A stretch of 64,000 nt of DNA, from positions 721,001-785,000 of the forward strand of contig NZ_CP113865.1 of the NCBI RefSeq assembly GCF_026810225.1. The letters run 5' to 3'. The DNA is from Caldicellulosiruptor morganii (lineage in GTDB: Bacteria; Bacillota; Thermoanaerobacteria; Caldicellulosiruptorales; Caldicellulosiruptoraceae). The translations under genes were made by a program, and so were the position numbers. Shown one piece after another: positions 47,427 through 54,755 of this stretch; positions within the stretch are counted from its first letter, which is position 1; every line of letters begins with the position of its first letter. The notes beneath the pieces are model-generated. The model was not told where the DNA came from and did no database searches. It was given only the letters and a program-made list of their open reading frames with translations.

Positions 47427-49457
47427 GTGGCTAAAATCAGGTTAAGAAAATTCTTGCATGGTGGAGACTACAATCCGGACCAGTGGACAGAGGATATCTG
47501 GGATCAGGACATTGAGTTTATGAAGTACTACAATGTAAATGCAGTGTCCATGCCAATATTTTCATGGGCGCAGCTTCAACCATCGGAGCACGAGTTTACA
47601 TTCGAATGGCTTGACAAAATAATTGACAAGCTATATTCCAATGGTATTCATGTCATACTGGCAACGCCAACAGCTTCACAGCCAGCTTGGCTTTCAAAAA
47701 AATACCCTGATGTGTTGCCTGTTGATATTTATGGGCGAAAGAGAAAGCATGGGGCAAGGCAGAACTACTGCCCTAACAGTAAAAACTTCCAGGAGGCTGC
47801 AAAGAGGATTGTTGAGCAGATGGCAATAAGGTACAAGGATCATCCAGCAGTTATAATGTGGCATATCAGTAATGAATATGGTCCTTACTGCTACTGTGAA
47901 AACTGTGCAAGAGCTTTTAGACAGTGGTTAAAAGAGAGGTATAAAACACTGGATGAGCTAAACAGGCGCTGGAACACTGCATTCTGGGGTCATACATTTT
48001 ATGATTGGGACGAGATTGAGGTTCCGTCGTATCTGAATGAAGAGTATGAGTATATGCCGGGCAGACAAAAGAGCTCATTTCAAGGGCTTTCTCTTGATTA
48101 TAAGAGGTTTATGTCTGATAGCCTGCTGAATCTTTATAAGATGGAAGTTGAGATTATCAAAAAATATATGCCAGATGTACCTGTTACAACAAACCTGATG
48201 GGACCATTTAAACCACTCGATTACCACAAGTGGGCAAAGTATATGGATGTAGTTTCATGGGATAATTATCCTTCTATCAAAGATTCTCCACATTCTATAG
48301 CTTTCAAGCATGACCTTATGCGTGGACTTAAAAGGGACCAATCATTTATATTAATGGAACAAACACCAAGCCAGACAAACTGGCAGTGGTACAATTCAGC
48401 AAAACGGCCTGGTATGATAAGACTTTTGAGCTACCATGCAATAGCTCATGGTGCGGACTCTGTTTTGTACTTCCAGTGGAGACAGTCAATTGCTTCATGT
48501 GAAAAATTCCACTCTGCAATGGTACCGCATGCAGGAGATTTGAATACAAGAGTTAGCAAAGAGCTAAAACAAATTGGAGATGAGCTTTTGCAACTGGATG
48601 AAATTTTAGAATCAGTGAACAAAAGCGAGATAGCACTTTTGTTTGACTGGGAGAACTGGTGGGCGCTTGAAGAGAATATGGGTTTTAGAAACGACCTTTC
48701 ATATTTAGAGCATATTGATTTGTATTACAGAGCTCTGTATAAACTTAAAACCAATATAGATGTTGTTGACCCAGCAGAGGATTTGACAAGGTATAAACTT
48801 GTGGTTGCTCCTCTTTTGTATATGCTTGATGACAGGACTGCAAGGAATATAGAAGAGTATGTAAAAAATGGAGGAATATTTATTACAACATTTCTCTCAG
48901 GGCTTGTTGATAAGAACGACAGGGTAATTCTTGGAGGGTATCCTGGCTGGTTCAGGAAGCTTTTAGGAATCTGGATTGAGGAGATTGACGCACTCTTTCC
49001 TGACATGAAAAATGCAATCATCTTTGAAAAACCGCTCGGGGCACTTGATGGCAGGTACGAATGTGATTTTATATGTGATGTTATTCACCCAGAAGGTGCA
49101 AGAACACTTGCATATTACGAACAGGATTATTATAAAGGAATGCCTGCCATTCTGGAAAATACCTATGGCAGTGGCAGGGCAGTATATATAGGTACAAGGC
49201 CAGAGCAGAAAGTTTTGGAAGGACTTATCAAATACTATGCGGATATGGCAGGAATAAAACCAATTTTGTCTGTTCCAGAGGGTGTTGAGGTTACAAAGCG
49301 AATAAAAGATGGTAAAGAATACATCTTTCTTTTGAATTTCAATCCTTACGATGTTTATATTGACCTGCCAGAAGAGTTTTATGAGCTTATAACCCAGAAG
49401 TCTTTATGTGATAGAGTTATGCTAAGGTCAAAAGAAGTTATGATATTGAGAAAATAA
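47427..49457 (+). CDS. GH42 beta-galactosidase
   Basis: This glycoside hydrolase family 42 enzyme is expected to cleave terminal beta-galactosides (or arabinosides in some relatives). The 676 residues begin KIRLRKFLHGGDYNPDQW. They contain the acid/base HISNEYGPYCYC, the zinc-binding cysteine group (CYCENCA), YMDVVSWDNYPS and the nucleophile in ILMEQTPSQTNW. A trimerisation domain (about 395-600) and a short C-terminal beta domain follow. GTG at 47427 is chosen because GGGAGG precedes it by nine bases. The ATG-like ORF start at 47379 overlaps the previous gene. No signal peptide is present, so it acts on imported sugars. An IS follows its stop by 23 bases. Confidence 0.92.
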   Translation: MAKIRLRKFLHGGDYNPDQWTEDIWDQDIEFMKYYNVNAVSMPIFSWAQLQPSEHEFTFEWLDKIIDKLYSNGIHVILATPTASQPAWLSKKYPDVLPVDIYGRKRKHGARQNYCPNSKNFQEAAKRIVEQMAIRYKDHPAVIMWHISNEYGPYCYCENCARAFRQWLKERYKTLDELNRRWNTAFWGHTFYDWDEIEVPSYLNEEYEYMPGRQKSSFQGLSLDYKRFMSDSLLNLYKMEVEIIKKYMPDVPVTTNLMGPFKPLDYHKWAKYMDVVSWDNYPSIKDSPHSIAFKHDLMRGLKRDQSFILMEQTPSQTNWQWYNSAKRPGMIRLLSYHAIAHGADSVLYFQWRQSIASCEKFHSAMVPHAGDLNTRVSKELKQIGDELLQLDEILESVNKSEIALLFDWENWWALEENMGFRNDLSYLEHIDLYYRALYKLKTNIDVVDPAEDLTRYKLVVAPLLYMLDDRTARNIEEYVKNGGIFITTFLSGLVDKNDRVILGGYPGWFRKLLGIWIEEIDALFPDMKNAIIFEKPLGALDGRYECDFICDVIHPEGARTLAYYEQDYYKGMPAILENTYGSGRAVYIGTRPEQKVLEGLIKYYADMAGIKPILSVPEGVEVTKRIKDGKEYIFLLNFNPYDVYIDLPEEFYELITQKSLCDRVMLRSKEVMILRK

Positions 49458-49462
49458 GAGGC

Positions 49463-49480
49463 TGAAAAATAAAAAAGTGA
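49463..49480 (+). repeat. Left 18-bp target-site duplication of the IS
   Basis: TGAAAAATAAAAAAGTGA is repeated exactly at 51317-51334. The two copies directly flank the terminal inverted repeats of the insertion sequence. Confidence 0.85.
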
Positions 49481-49748
49481 TAGCCGTTTGCAAAATGGTT
49501 GGTGATTGAAGGTAACAGATGCCAATACTAACATGAAATACTATCAAGATACAAAAAGAAAAGCAAAATGACAACCAAATATTATCAATGCAAACAAAAA
49601 TAATCAGCAACAAACATATGACAAAAATTAACAATATCAAAAAAGACAATAGTATCCTAAGCCTTCTAGCTTCTTGGCTTTAGAAGGTTAAGTAAAAAAC
49701 AAAGTCACAAATTTTTGGTAGATTAATGATTTAAGAAAAATTGTAGTT
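49481..49748 (-). other. Non-coding left end of the IS
   Basis: This 268-base AT-rich stretch follows the transposase stop. It holds CCTTCTA (49662-49668) pairing with TAGAAGG (49681-49687), a possible transcript end for the transposase mRNA. The ORF-like frame 49428-49649 looks spurious. No further gene is seen. Confidence 0.6.
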
Positions 49749-51179
49749 TTAAGCGATAAGTTTTTTGAGTTTGTTAAGCTTTTTGATAGTTAATTTAGAA
49801 CAATAGAGTTTGATATTGTGAGCAAGGATAAACAAAAGTGAGTAAGTAATTGCAGAGAGTAAAAAATCAGAGAAGATAGAAATATGGTCATAAGTACAGA
49901 TGACATCGGAGCCCATATAGGATTTTAGGTGATAAATAGTCTGCTCTACAGCGACACGTTTATTGTAGAGGTCTAAAAACTCTTGAGAATTTCTGTTGAT
50001 ACCTGGGGAAGAGCGAAAATCGTCAGGGTAAGTGTAGAACATTCTGCCAGATTTAGAGTTAGTACAAGGTTGAGGGCAAGAGCAAATGCGTTTGCCGTCT
50101 TTATAACAAGACATGGGGCAGACCCATTTAAGACGCACAGAACGATTTTTACCCTGACATTTGCCTTCAGGTTTAAAAGGTTGATTGAACTTTTTGCAGA
50201 TAGGGACACCATCTTCAGATATAACGATATTAGGGTCTGAAGTAGGTGTAGTATTTTTAGAGGCTCTTGGATTTAGAGGGATAATGATTTTGGAGAAGTT
50301 GAAAGTGTTTTTTAAAGTTGAGTAGATGTTATGTGCATCCAAGGCACTGTCAGCGATGAAAGTGGAGAAATTTTTGGGAATGTAAGAGAATAGAGTTTCG
50401 AGCGAAGGAAATAAAGCTTTAGAGTCAGAGATAGCCTTTGCTTCTTGAGGGTCAGAAGAAGGAGAGTCAGAGTTAAACAGAGGTACTAAAGCCAAAGGAA
50501 TACCGAGAGCATTGGTAATGACAGCGAATTTTAAAGCCCAGCAGAAATGGCCATTTACGAACATAAGACGGATATTAGAATTAGCATTAGCAGTTTTAGG
50601 CAAGGAAGAATAAACAAGAGAGTAGATTTTATCAGAGGACAGCTCAGGGTTAGCTTTTGAGGTATTTTTCAAGAGAGATTGAATGAATTTAGGGTTATTT
50701 TCACGGACCTTTGGGACAATACCGGTTGTATCGAAGATTAAGATTGAAGCAAGTTCAGGGGATTGCCTAAGAGAAATATTGTGTGCATGGATAGAGATAT
50801 TTTGAAAAAGTTTATGGATTTCGTTGTTGAAGATTTTTCTGAAGCGAGAGAAGGTTGAAATAGAGGGAACATTACCATTTAAGTTACAGAATGAACGAAG
50901 TTCATAGGAGTTAAGAAGCACAGCGCGGAGCTGAGTAAGAGTATTGAGTTTGAGTAATTTTTGGACAAAAAAGCAAAGGAGCATAGATTCTAAGGAGAAG
51001 CATCTATGCTTACCAAAGTATTTGTAGTAGGCATTGTAGAAAGAAGAAGGTATGTAGTCTGATAAGTTGATGAATTTATTGAACAAGCCCAAGAGGCTTT
51101 CAGGCTTGTAGAGAGCCGAAGCCTTTAGGTGGGAGAATAGATCGAGGAAAGAAAGTTGTTTAGGTTTGTTGTTGAACAT
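49749..51179 (-). CDS. DDE transposase
   Basis: This transposase of about 476 residues begins with a helical DNA-binding region (YYKYFGKHRCFSLESMLLCFFVQKLL, SISTFSRFRKIF). An RNase H-like catalytic core follows, with candidate acidic residues in LASILIFDTTGI, TFIADSALDAHNIY and the late RVAVEQTIYHLKSYMG (the E of DDE). A cysteine-rich insert (CPMSCYKDGKRICSCPQPCTNS) lies between them. The layout fits IS4/IS1182-like transposases. ATG at 51179 is preferred to 51197, since GAGGAGGGGG precedes it. That ribosome site lies in a long inverted repeat. Confidence 0.85.
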   Translation of the reverse strand: MFNNKPKQLSFLDLFSHLKASALYKPESLLGLFNKFINLSDYIPSSFYNAYYKYFGKHRCFSLESMLLCFFVQKLLKLNTLTQLRAVLLNSYELRSFCNLNGNVPSISTFSRFRKIFNNEIHKLFQNISIHAHNISLRQSPELASILIFDTTGIVPKVRENNPKFIQSLLKNTSKANPELSSDKIYSLVYSSLPKTANANSNIRLMFVNGHFCWALKFAVITNALGIPLALVPLFNSDSPSSDPQEAKAISDSKALFPSLETLFSYIPKNFSTFIADSALDAHNIYSTLKNTFNFSKIIIPLNPRASKNTTPTSDPNIVISEDGVPICKKFNQPFKPEGKCQGKNRSVRLKWVCPMSCYKDGKRICSCPQPCTNSKSGRMFYTYPDDFRSSPGINRNSQEFLDLYNKRVAVEQTIYHLKSYMGSDVICTYDHISIFSDFLLSAITYSLLFILAHNIKLYCSKLTIKKLNKLKKLIA

Positions 51180-51187
51180 TTTGGACC

Positions 51188-51248
51188 CCCTCCTCATAGT
51201 AGAAAATTTGTTTTATATAATCATATTTTACTACAACTATGAGGAGGG
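51188..51248 (-). promoter_or_regulatory. Inverted repeat that can hide the transposase ribosome binding site
   Basis: CCCTCCTCATAGT (51188-51200) and ACTATGAGGAGGG (51236-51248) are exact inverse repeats. On the minus strand the downstream arm carries the transposase Shine-Dalgarno. The AT-rich 35-base loop has TATAAA/TATGAT promoter-like boxes. Readthrough RNA would contain both arms and fold. RNA begun inside the loop would contain only the arm with a free ribosome site. Confidence 0.6.
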
Positions 51249-51316
51249 TGACCAGACTTTTTCGAATCTTTATAAAGCTTGATAACGCTCATATTGAGCG
51301 TTTCTGCAAAAGGCTA

Positions 51317-51334
51317 TGAAAAATAAAAAAGTGA
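51317..51334 (+). repeat. Right 18-bp target-site duplication of the IS
   Basis: This is an exact copy of 49463-49480, directly next to the right terminal inverted repeat. Confidence 0.85.
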
Positions 51335-51335
51335 G

Positions 51336-51386
51336 CAAAGGAGGGCTTCCAATTTTATTACATTTCAAGGAAGCTCTTTGTTTTTT
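51336..51386 (+). terminator. Probable original terminator of the GH42 operon, displaced by the IS
   Basis: CAAAGGAGGGCTTCC (51336-51350) pairs with GGAAGCTCTTTG (51369-51380) with small bulges, followed by TTTTTT. Before the IS inserted, this hairpin would have lain about 20 bases after the GH42 stop codon. Confidence 0.6.
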
Positions 51387-51461
51387 GCTATTGAAATAGA
51401 ATATATATTTGGTTATCATATAATTATAAAGTTTAAAAACAAAATAAAGAAGTGATACGGA

Positions 51462-52709
51462 ATGGACATCCTTGAAAAGCTTCAAATTTTGGGCGCAGCT
51501 GCAAAATATGATGTTTCCTGTGCATCCAGTGGCAGCAAACGTGAAACAAATTATGGAATTGGTTCAACTTTTACAGCAGGTATTTGTCATAGCTGGACGG
51601 ATGATGGTAGGTGTATATCTCTTTTGAAAATTCTTTTTACAAACGAATGCATTTTTGACTGTGCATACTGTGTTAACAGGAAGAGTAATGATATAAAAAG
51701 GGCAACTTTCACTCCTTTTGAAATTGCTGAACTAACCATAAATTTCTATAAAAGAAATTATATTGAAGGACTTTTTTTGAGTTCTGCCATAAAAAACTCT
51801 CCCGACTGGACAATGGAGATGTTGTACAAAACAGTATACCTTTTGCGCTACAAATATCAGTTTAATGGATACATTCATGTAAAGGCAATTCCATATGCGT
51901 CACTTGATTTGATTAGAAAAACAGGATTTTTAGCAGATAGAATGAGTGTCAATATTGAACTTCCTTCTGAAAAAAGCCTGAAGCTTCTTTGCCCAAACAA
52001 AACCAAAGAAAGCATTTTAAAGCCGATGGAGTTTATAACAAAGGTAGGTGAGGAGGAAAGAAATTTTGTATCGGCCGGGCAAAGTACTCAGATGATAATT
52101 GGTGCAACAGACGATAGTGATCGAAAGATTATTACACTAAGCCAGAATCTTTACAAAAAGTTTAAACTCAAAAGAGTATACTATTCTGCCTATACACCTG
52201 TCAACGATGATCCGAGAATTTTAAAGGTTGAAAAACCACCGCTTTTAAGGGAACATAGACTGTATCAGGCAGATTGGCTCATCAGGGTTTACAATTTTAC
52301 AGCTGATGAACTTTTTGAAAAGGATGAAAACCTTGACCTTGAGGTAGATCCGAAAGTGATGTGGGCACTGAGGCACCTTGATAGGTTTCCTGTTGAAGTA
52401 AACAGGGCAAGCTATGAGGATCTGATAAGAGTGCCGGGAATAGGTATAAAAAGTGCAAGAAGAATTATAAAAAACAGGATATTTCATTCACTTGACTTTG
52501 ATGACCTGAAGAAAATTGGTGTTGTTTTGAAAAGAGCAAAATACTTTATAACCTGCAATGGTAAAACATATGAGAGACATTTAATAGATACTGCACCTGA
52601 AAAGATAAAGCTGCAACTCATTGAAAAAAGGGTGGCAGAACAAAAAGTACATCAGCTTTCTTTTTTCGATACTGAAACATTTGGTTCAGTAATAACCGGG
52701 GAGATCTGA
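51462..52709 (+). CDS. Radical SAM protein of the DNA modification/repair type (TIGR03916-like)
   Basis: This 415-residue radical SAM protein has its cluster cysteines at C63, C67 and C70 in NECIFDCAYCVNR, after a conserved cysteine-bearing N-terminus (YDVSCASSGS). A helix-hairpin-helix DNA-binding motif lies near the C-terminus (EDLIRVPGIGIKSARRIIKNR region). This matches the family named putative DNA modification/repair radical SAM protein. Its companion, the DUF4130 protein, follows two bases later, as is typical. The reaction is unknown. ATG at 51462 follows AAGTGA-type spacing, with only a weak ribosome site. Confidence 0.87.
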   Translation: MDILEKLQILGAAAKYDVSCASSGSKRETNYGIGSTFTAGICHSWTDDGRCISLLKILFTNECIFDCAYCVNRKSNDIKRATFTPFEIAELTINFYKRNYIEGLFLSSAIKNSPDWTMEMLYKTVYLLRYKYQFNGYIHVKAIPYASLDLIRKTGFLADRMSVNIELPSEKSLKLLCPNKTKESILKPMEFITKVGEEERNFVSAGQSTQMIIGATDDSDRKIITLSQNLYKKFKLKRVYYSAYTPVNDDPRILKVEKPPLLREHRLYQADWLIRVYNFTADELFEKDENLDLEVDPKVMWALRHLDRFPVEVNRASYEDLIRVPGIGIKSARRIIKNRIFHSLDFDDLKKIGVVLKRAKYFITCNGKTYERHLIDTAPEKIKLQLIEKRVAEQKVHQLSFFDTETFGSVITGEI

Positions 52710-52711
52710 AA

Positions 52712-53455
52712 ATGTACAGAGTTTTTTTGTACGATGGAACATTTGAAGGATTTTTGACGTGCGCAGAAAGGATTTTGTCAGTGGATATTGACATCGAAAA
52801 ACTCAGAATTGAGAACAAAAGCACATATCAGCCCATGTTTTTTGACACTGCTGTGTTTGTTAATGCCAATAAAGGTATTAGTAACATGCTAAAAGAAAGG
52901 ATAATAAAAAAAGCTGACAAAAACACTTTTAAAAAGATATATTATTGTTTCCTATCTGAAGTCCAGAACAAAGAGATGTATATTTACAAATATATAAAGC
53001 TTGTTTTAAAGCAGGGCAAGAAAGTTAAATATTTCTATCATGATGATGTTGTCAATTTTGTTGAGAAAGTATCTAAAAGTGTAAGCAGAGAAATAGGAAA
53101 GTACATGGGACTTATGAGATTTAATGAATCAGAGGATGGACTGCTTTATGCTCAATTTGAACCTGTTAATGATATTTTGGTTCCCATTTCATACTTTTTC
53201 AGGGGGCGGCTGGCTAATTTCAGATGGATTATTCATGATAAGAAACGTGGCAAACTTTCTTTTTATGAAAACGGCAGGATAAGATTTTTAAAAAAGGCAG
53301 ATTTAAAGACAGCATTTTCAAATGAAGATCTACTCTACCAGAACCTGTGGAAAACTTACTTTAAAACAATGACCATTGAAGAAAGAAAGAATTTAAAGTT
53401 ACAGCGTCAGAACATGCCCAAAAAATACTGGAAATACTTAACAGAAAAGAAATAG
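52712..53455 (+). CDS. DUF4130/TIGR03915 DNA-metabolism protein
   Basis: This 247-residue protein begins MYRVFLYDGTFEGFLTCAE. It contains ANKGISNMLKERI, VSREIGKYMGLMRF, YAQFEPVNDILVPIS, FFRGRLANFRWIIHDKKRG and a basic C-terminus (QRQNMPKKYWKYL), the expected order for the DUF4130 family. In other bacteria this domain is fused to uracil-DNA glycosylase-like domains or paired with a radical SAM protein, as here. A role in DNA base modification or repair is inferred from these associations. It ends at a bidirectional terminator. Confidence 0.87.
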   Translation: MYRVFLYDGTFEGFLTCAERILSVDIDIEKLRIENKSTYQPMFFDTAVFVNANKGISNMLKERIIKKADKNTFKKIYYCFLSEVQNKEMYIYKYIKLVLKQGKKVKYFYHDDVVNFVEKVSKSVSREIGKYMGLMRFNESEDGLLYAQFEPVNDILVPISYFFRGRLANFRWIIHDKKRGKLSFYENGRIRFLKKADLKTAFSNEDLLYQNLWKTYFKTMTIEERKNLKLQRQNMPKKYWKYLTEKK

Positions 53456-53497
53456 GTGTATACCGTCAGCTTGAGTACGGTATACACCTATCTTTTT
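53453..53497. terminator. Bidirectional terminator between DUF4130 and coiled-coil genes
   Basis: TAGGTGTATACCGT (53453-53466) pairs perfectly with ACGGTATACACCTA (53477-53490) across a ten-base loop, then TCTTTTTAAT. It separates two convergent genes. Confidence 0.85.
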
Positions 53498-54578
53498 AAT
53501 CAGCAATAATCTTTTTCCCTTTTCGAGGTACAGGTATTTTTGGGTGTATTTTAATATTTGTGTTGTTATTGTTATTCTTAATCTTTTCCTGTTCTTTTTG
53601 AATATTTTTATTTGGAGCAGGTAATTTTATTTTTAAAGACTCTTTGATAATATTTTCAATCTTCTTCAGTATATCTGAATAAAGATTTTTGATTTCGGTT
53701 ATTCTATCAACTTTCTGCTGGTAAAGGGCAATTAAGGTGTTTAATGAGGCTATTATCTTGTTATAATTCTTCTCTTTTTTAGCCTGCTCATAATCTTTTA
53801 ATGCTACCTTTATTTGAGCATTTATTTGCTCTATCTGATATACCTTGTCCTTAACAACTGGTTGAATTTGATCAACCAGCAGTTTTACTTGATAGACTGT
53901 TTGGTTGACTGCTTCTTCCTTTTCATTCTTGTAAGTTTCCTGATATACCTGTAACTCATTCAGTTTCTGTGTAAGCTGTTTCTGATACTCACTTATCTGT
54001 GAAGGTAAAAGCTTTTTGTTTTTTAAATTTTTCTGAAGTTGTTCAATCAGTCTATTTGTCTCATTGATAATTCTTTGCAATTCCCTATCAAAAAAGTTTC
54101 TGTCATAACGCTTTGCAGCTGCGATGTAGTTATTAATCTTTGCACGCAGGTAATTAACCTCTGCGTTTGTTTTATTAAATTTGAGTTTCAATTGGTTAAT
54201 TTTGGCTATCAAAGAAATTATATTCTTCTTCTGTTCTTTTGTTAATTTTTCAGCCTCTTTTAGTGTTATGTTGTCATTGCTGATGGGTGGAATAACCTCT
54301 TGTGAAGTTGTAGAATAAGTAGAGCTATAGGTTGTTGATGATGTTGATGTGGTTGTTGTGCTGGAGCCTGGATTGTATGTTTGTTCATACGTTGTGCTGT
54401 ATGTGGTATTTGTAGTTGTCTGATAGGCTGCACCTGCTGTTGTATCATATGTTGCAGAAGCCACAGTTTGAGTATTTGTACTGCCTGTTGATGAAGTATT
54501 CTCCTGGGCAAAAACCGGGGATATTATCGAAAGACCAAACACTAAAGCTATTAAAAGGGCAACAACTCTTTTTTTCAT
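53496..54578 (-). CDS. Secreted coiled-coil protein with Ser/Thr/Tyr-rich linker
   Basis: I do not recognise a named family. The 360-residue protein has a clear signal peptide (KKRVVALLIALVFGLSIISP, cleavage after VFA). A low-complexity Thr/Ser/Tyr-rich region follows (about residues 27-95), then a long, charged alpha-helical part with coiled-coil character (about 105-320: ISLIAKINQLKLKF, LQRIINETNRLIEQLQKNL). A basic tail rich in Asn and Lys ends it. It is probably a cell-surface spacer or peptidoglycan-associated protein. It starts with ATG and AGGAGG lies upstream on the minus strand. Confidence 0.7.
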   Translation of the reverse strand: MKKRVVALLIALVFGLSIISPVFAQENTSSTGSTNTQTVASATYDTTAGAAYQTTTNTTYSTTYEQTYNPGSSTTTTSTSSTTYSSTYSTTSQEVIPPISNDNITLKEAEKLTKEQKKNIISLIAKINQLKLKFNKTNAEVNYLRAKINNYIAAAKRYDRNFFDRELQRIINETNRLIEQLQKNLKNKKLLPSQISEYQKQLTQKLNELQVYQETYKNEKEEAVNQTVYQVKLLVDQIQPVVKDKVYQIEQINAQIKVALKDYEQAKKEKNYNKIIASLNTLIALYQQKVDRITEIKNLYSDILKKIENIIKESLKIKLPAPNKNIQKEQEKIKNNNNNTNIKIHPKIPVPRKGKKIIAD

Positions 54579-54755
54579 GAATTTAACAACCTCCTTCTGG
54601 TTAAATTTTCTTTCCTAATTCATATAATACCCTATACATATAGATTTTTCTTTTCTTCTTTGTTAAAAAAGTGTGTAAATTTGTAATAGACAAATACCAC
54701 ATTTTGTAGTAATATTTCAAAGGAAATTCAAATTTCAAAAGGGTGAAGGCAAAAG

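Larger units (their letters stand above)
49481..51316 (-). mobile_element. 1,836-bp insertion sequence, DDE type
   Basis: The ends are TAGCCGTTTGCAAAA (49481-) and, in reverse complement, TAGCCTTTTGCAGAA (from 51316), 13 of 15 identical. The flanks are an exact 18-bp direct repeat. One transposase gene fills the minus strand. A hairpin at 49662-49687 lies past its stop and a second at 51284-51302 inside the right end. The family is not assigned. The long target duplication is unusual for IS4/IS1182-like elements. Confidence 0.85.

Noticed and set aside
49428-49649. Hydrophobic 73-residue minus-strand ORF at the GH42/IS junction
   Set aside because: It crosses the target duplication and the IS end, so it cannot be an ancestral gene. 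The hydrophobic look comes from AT-rich codons.
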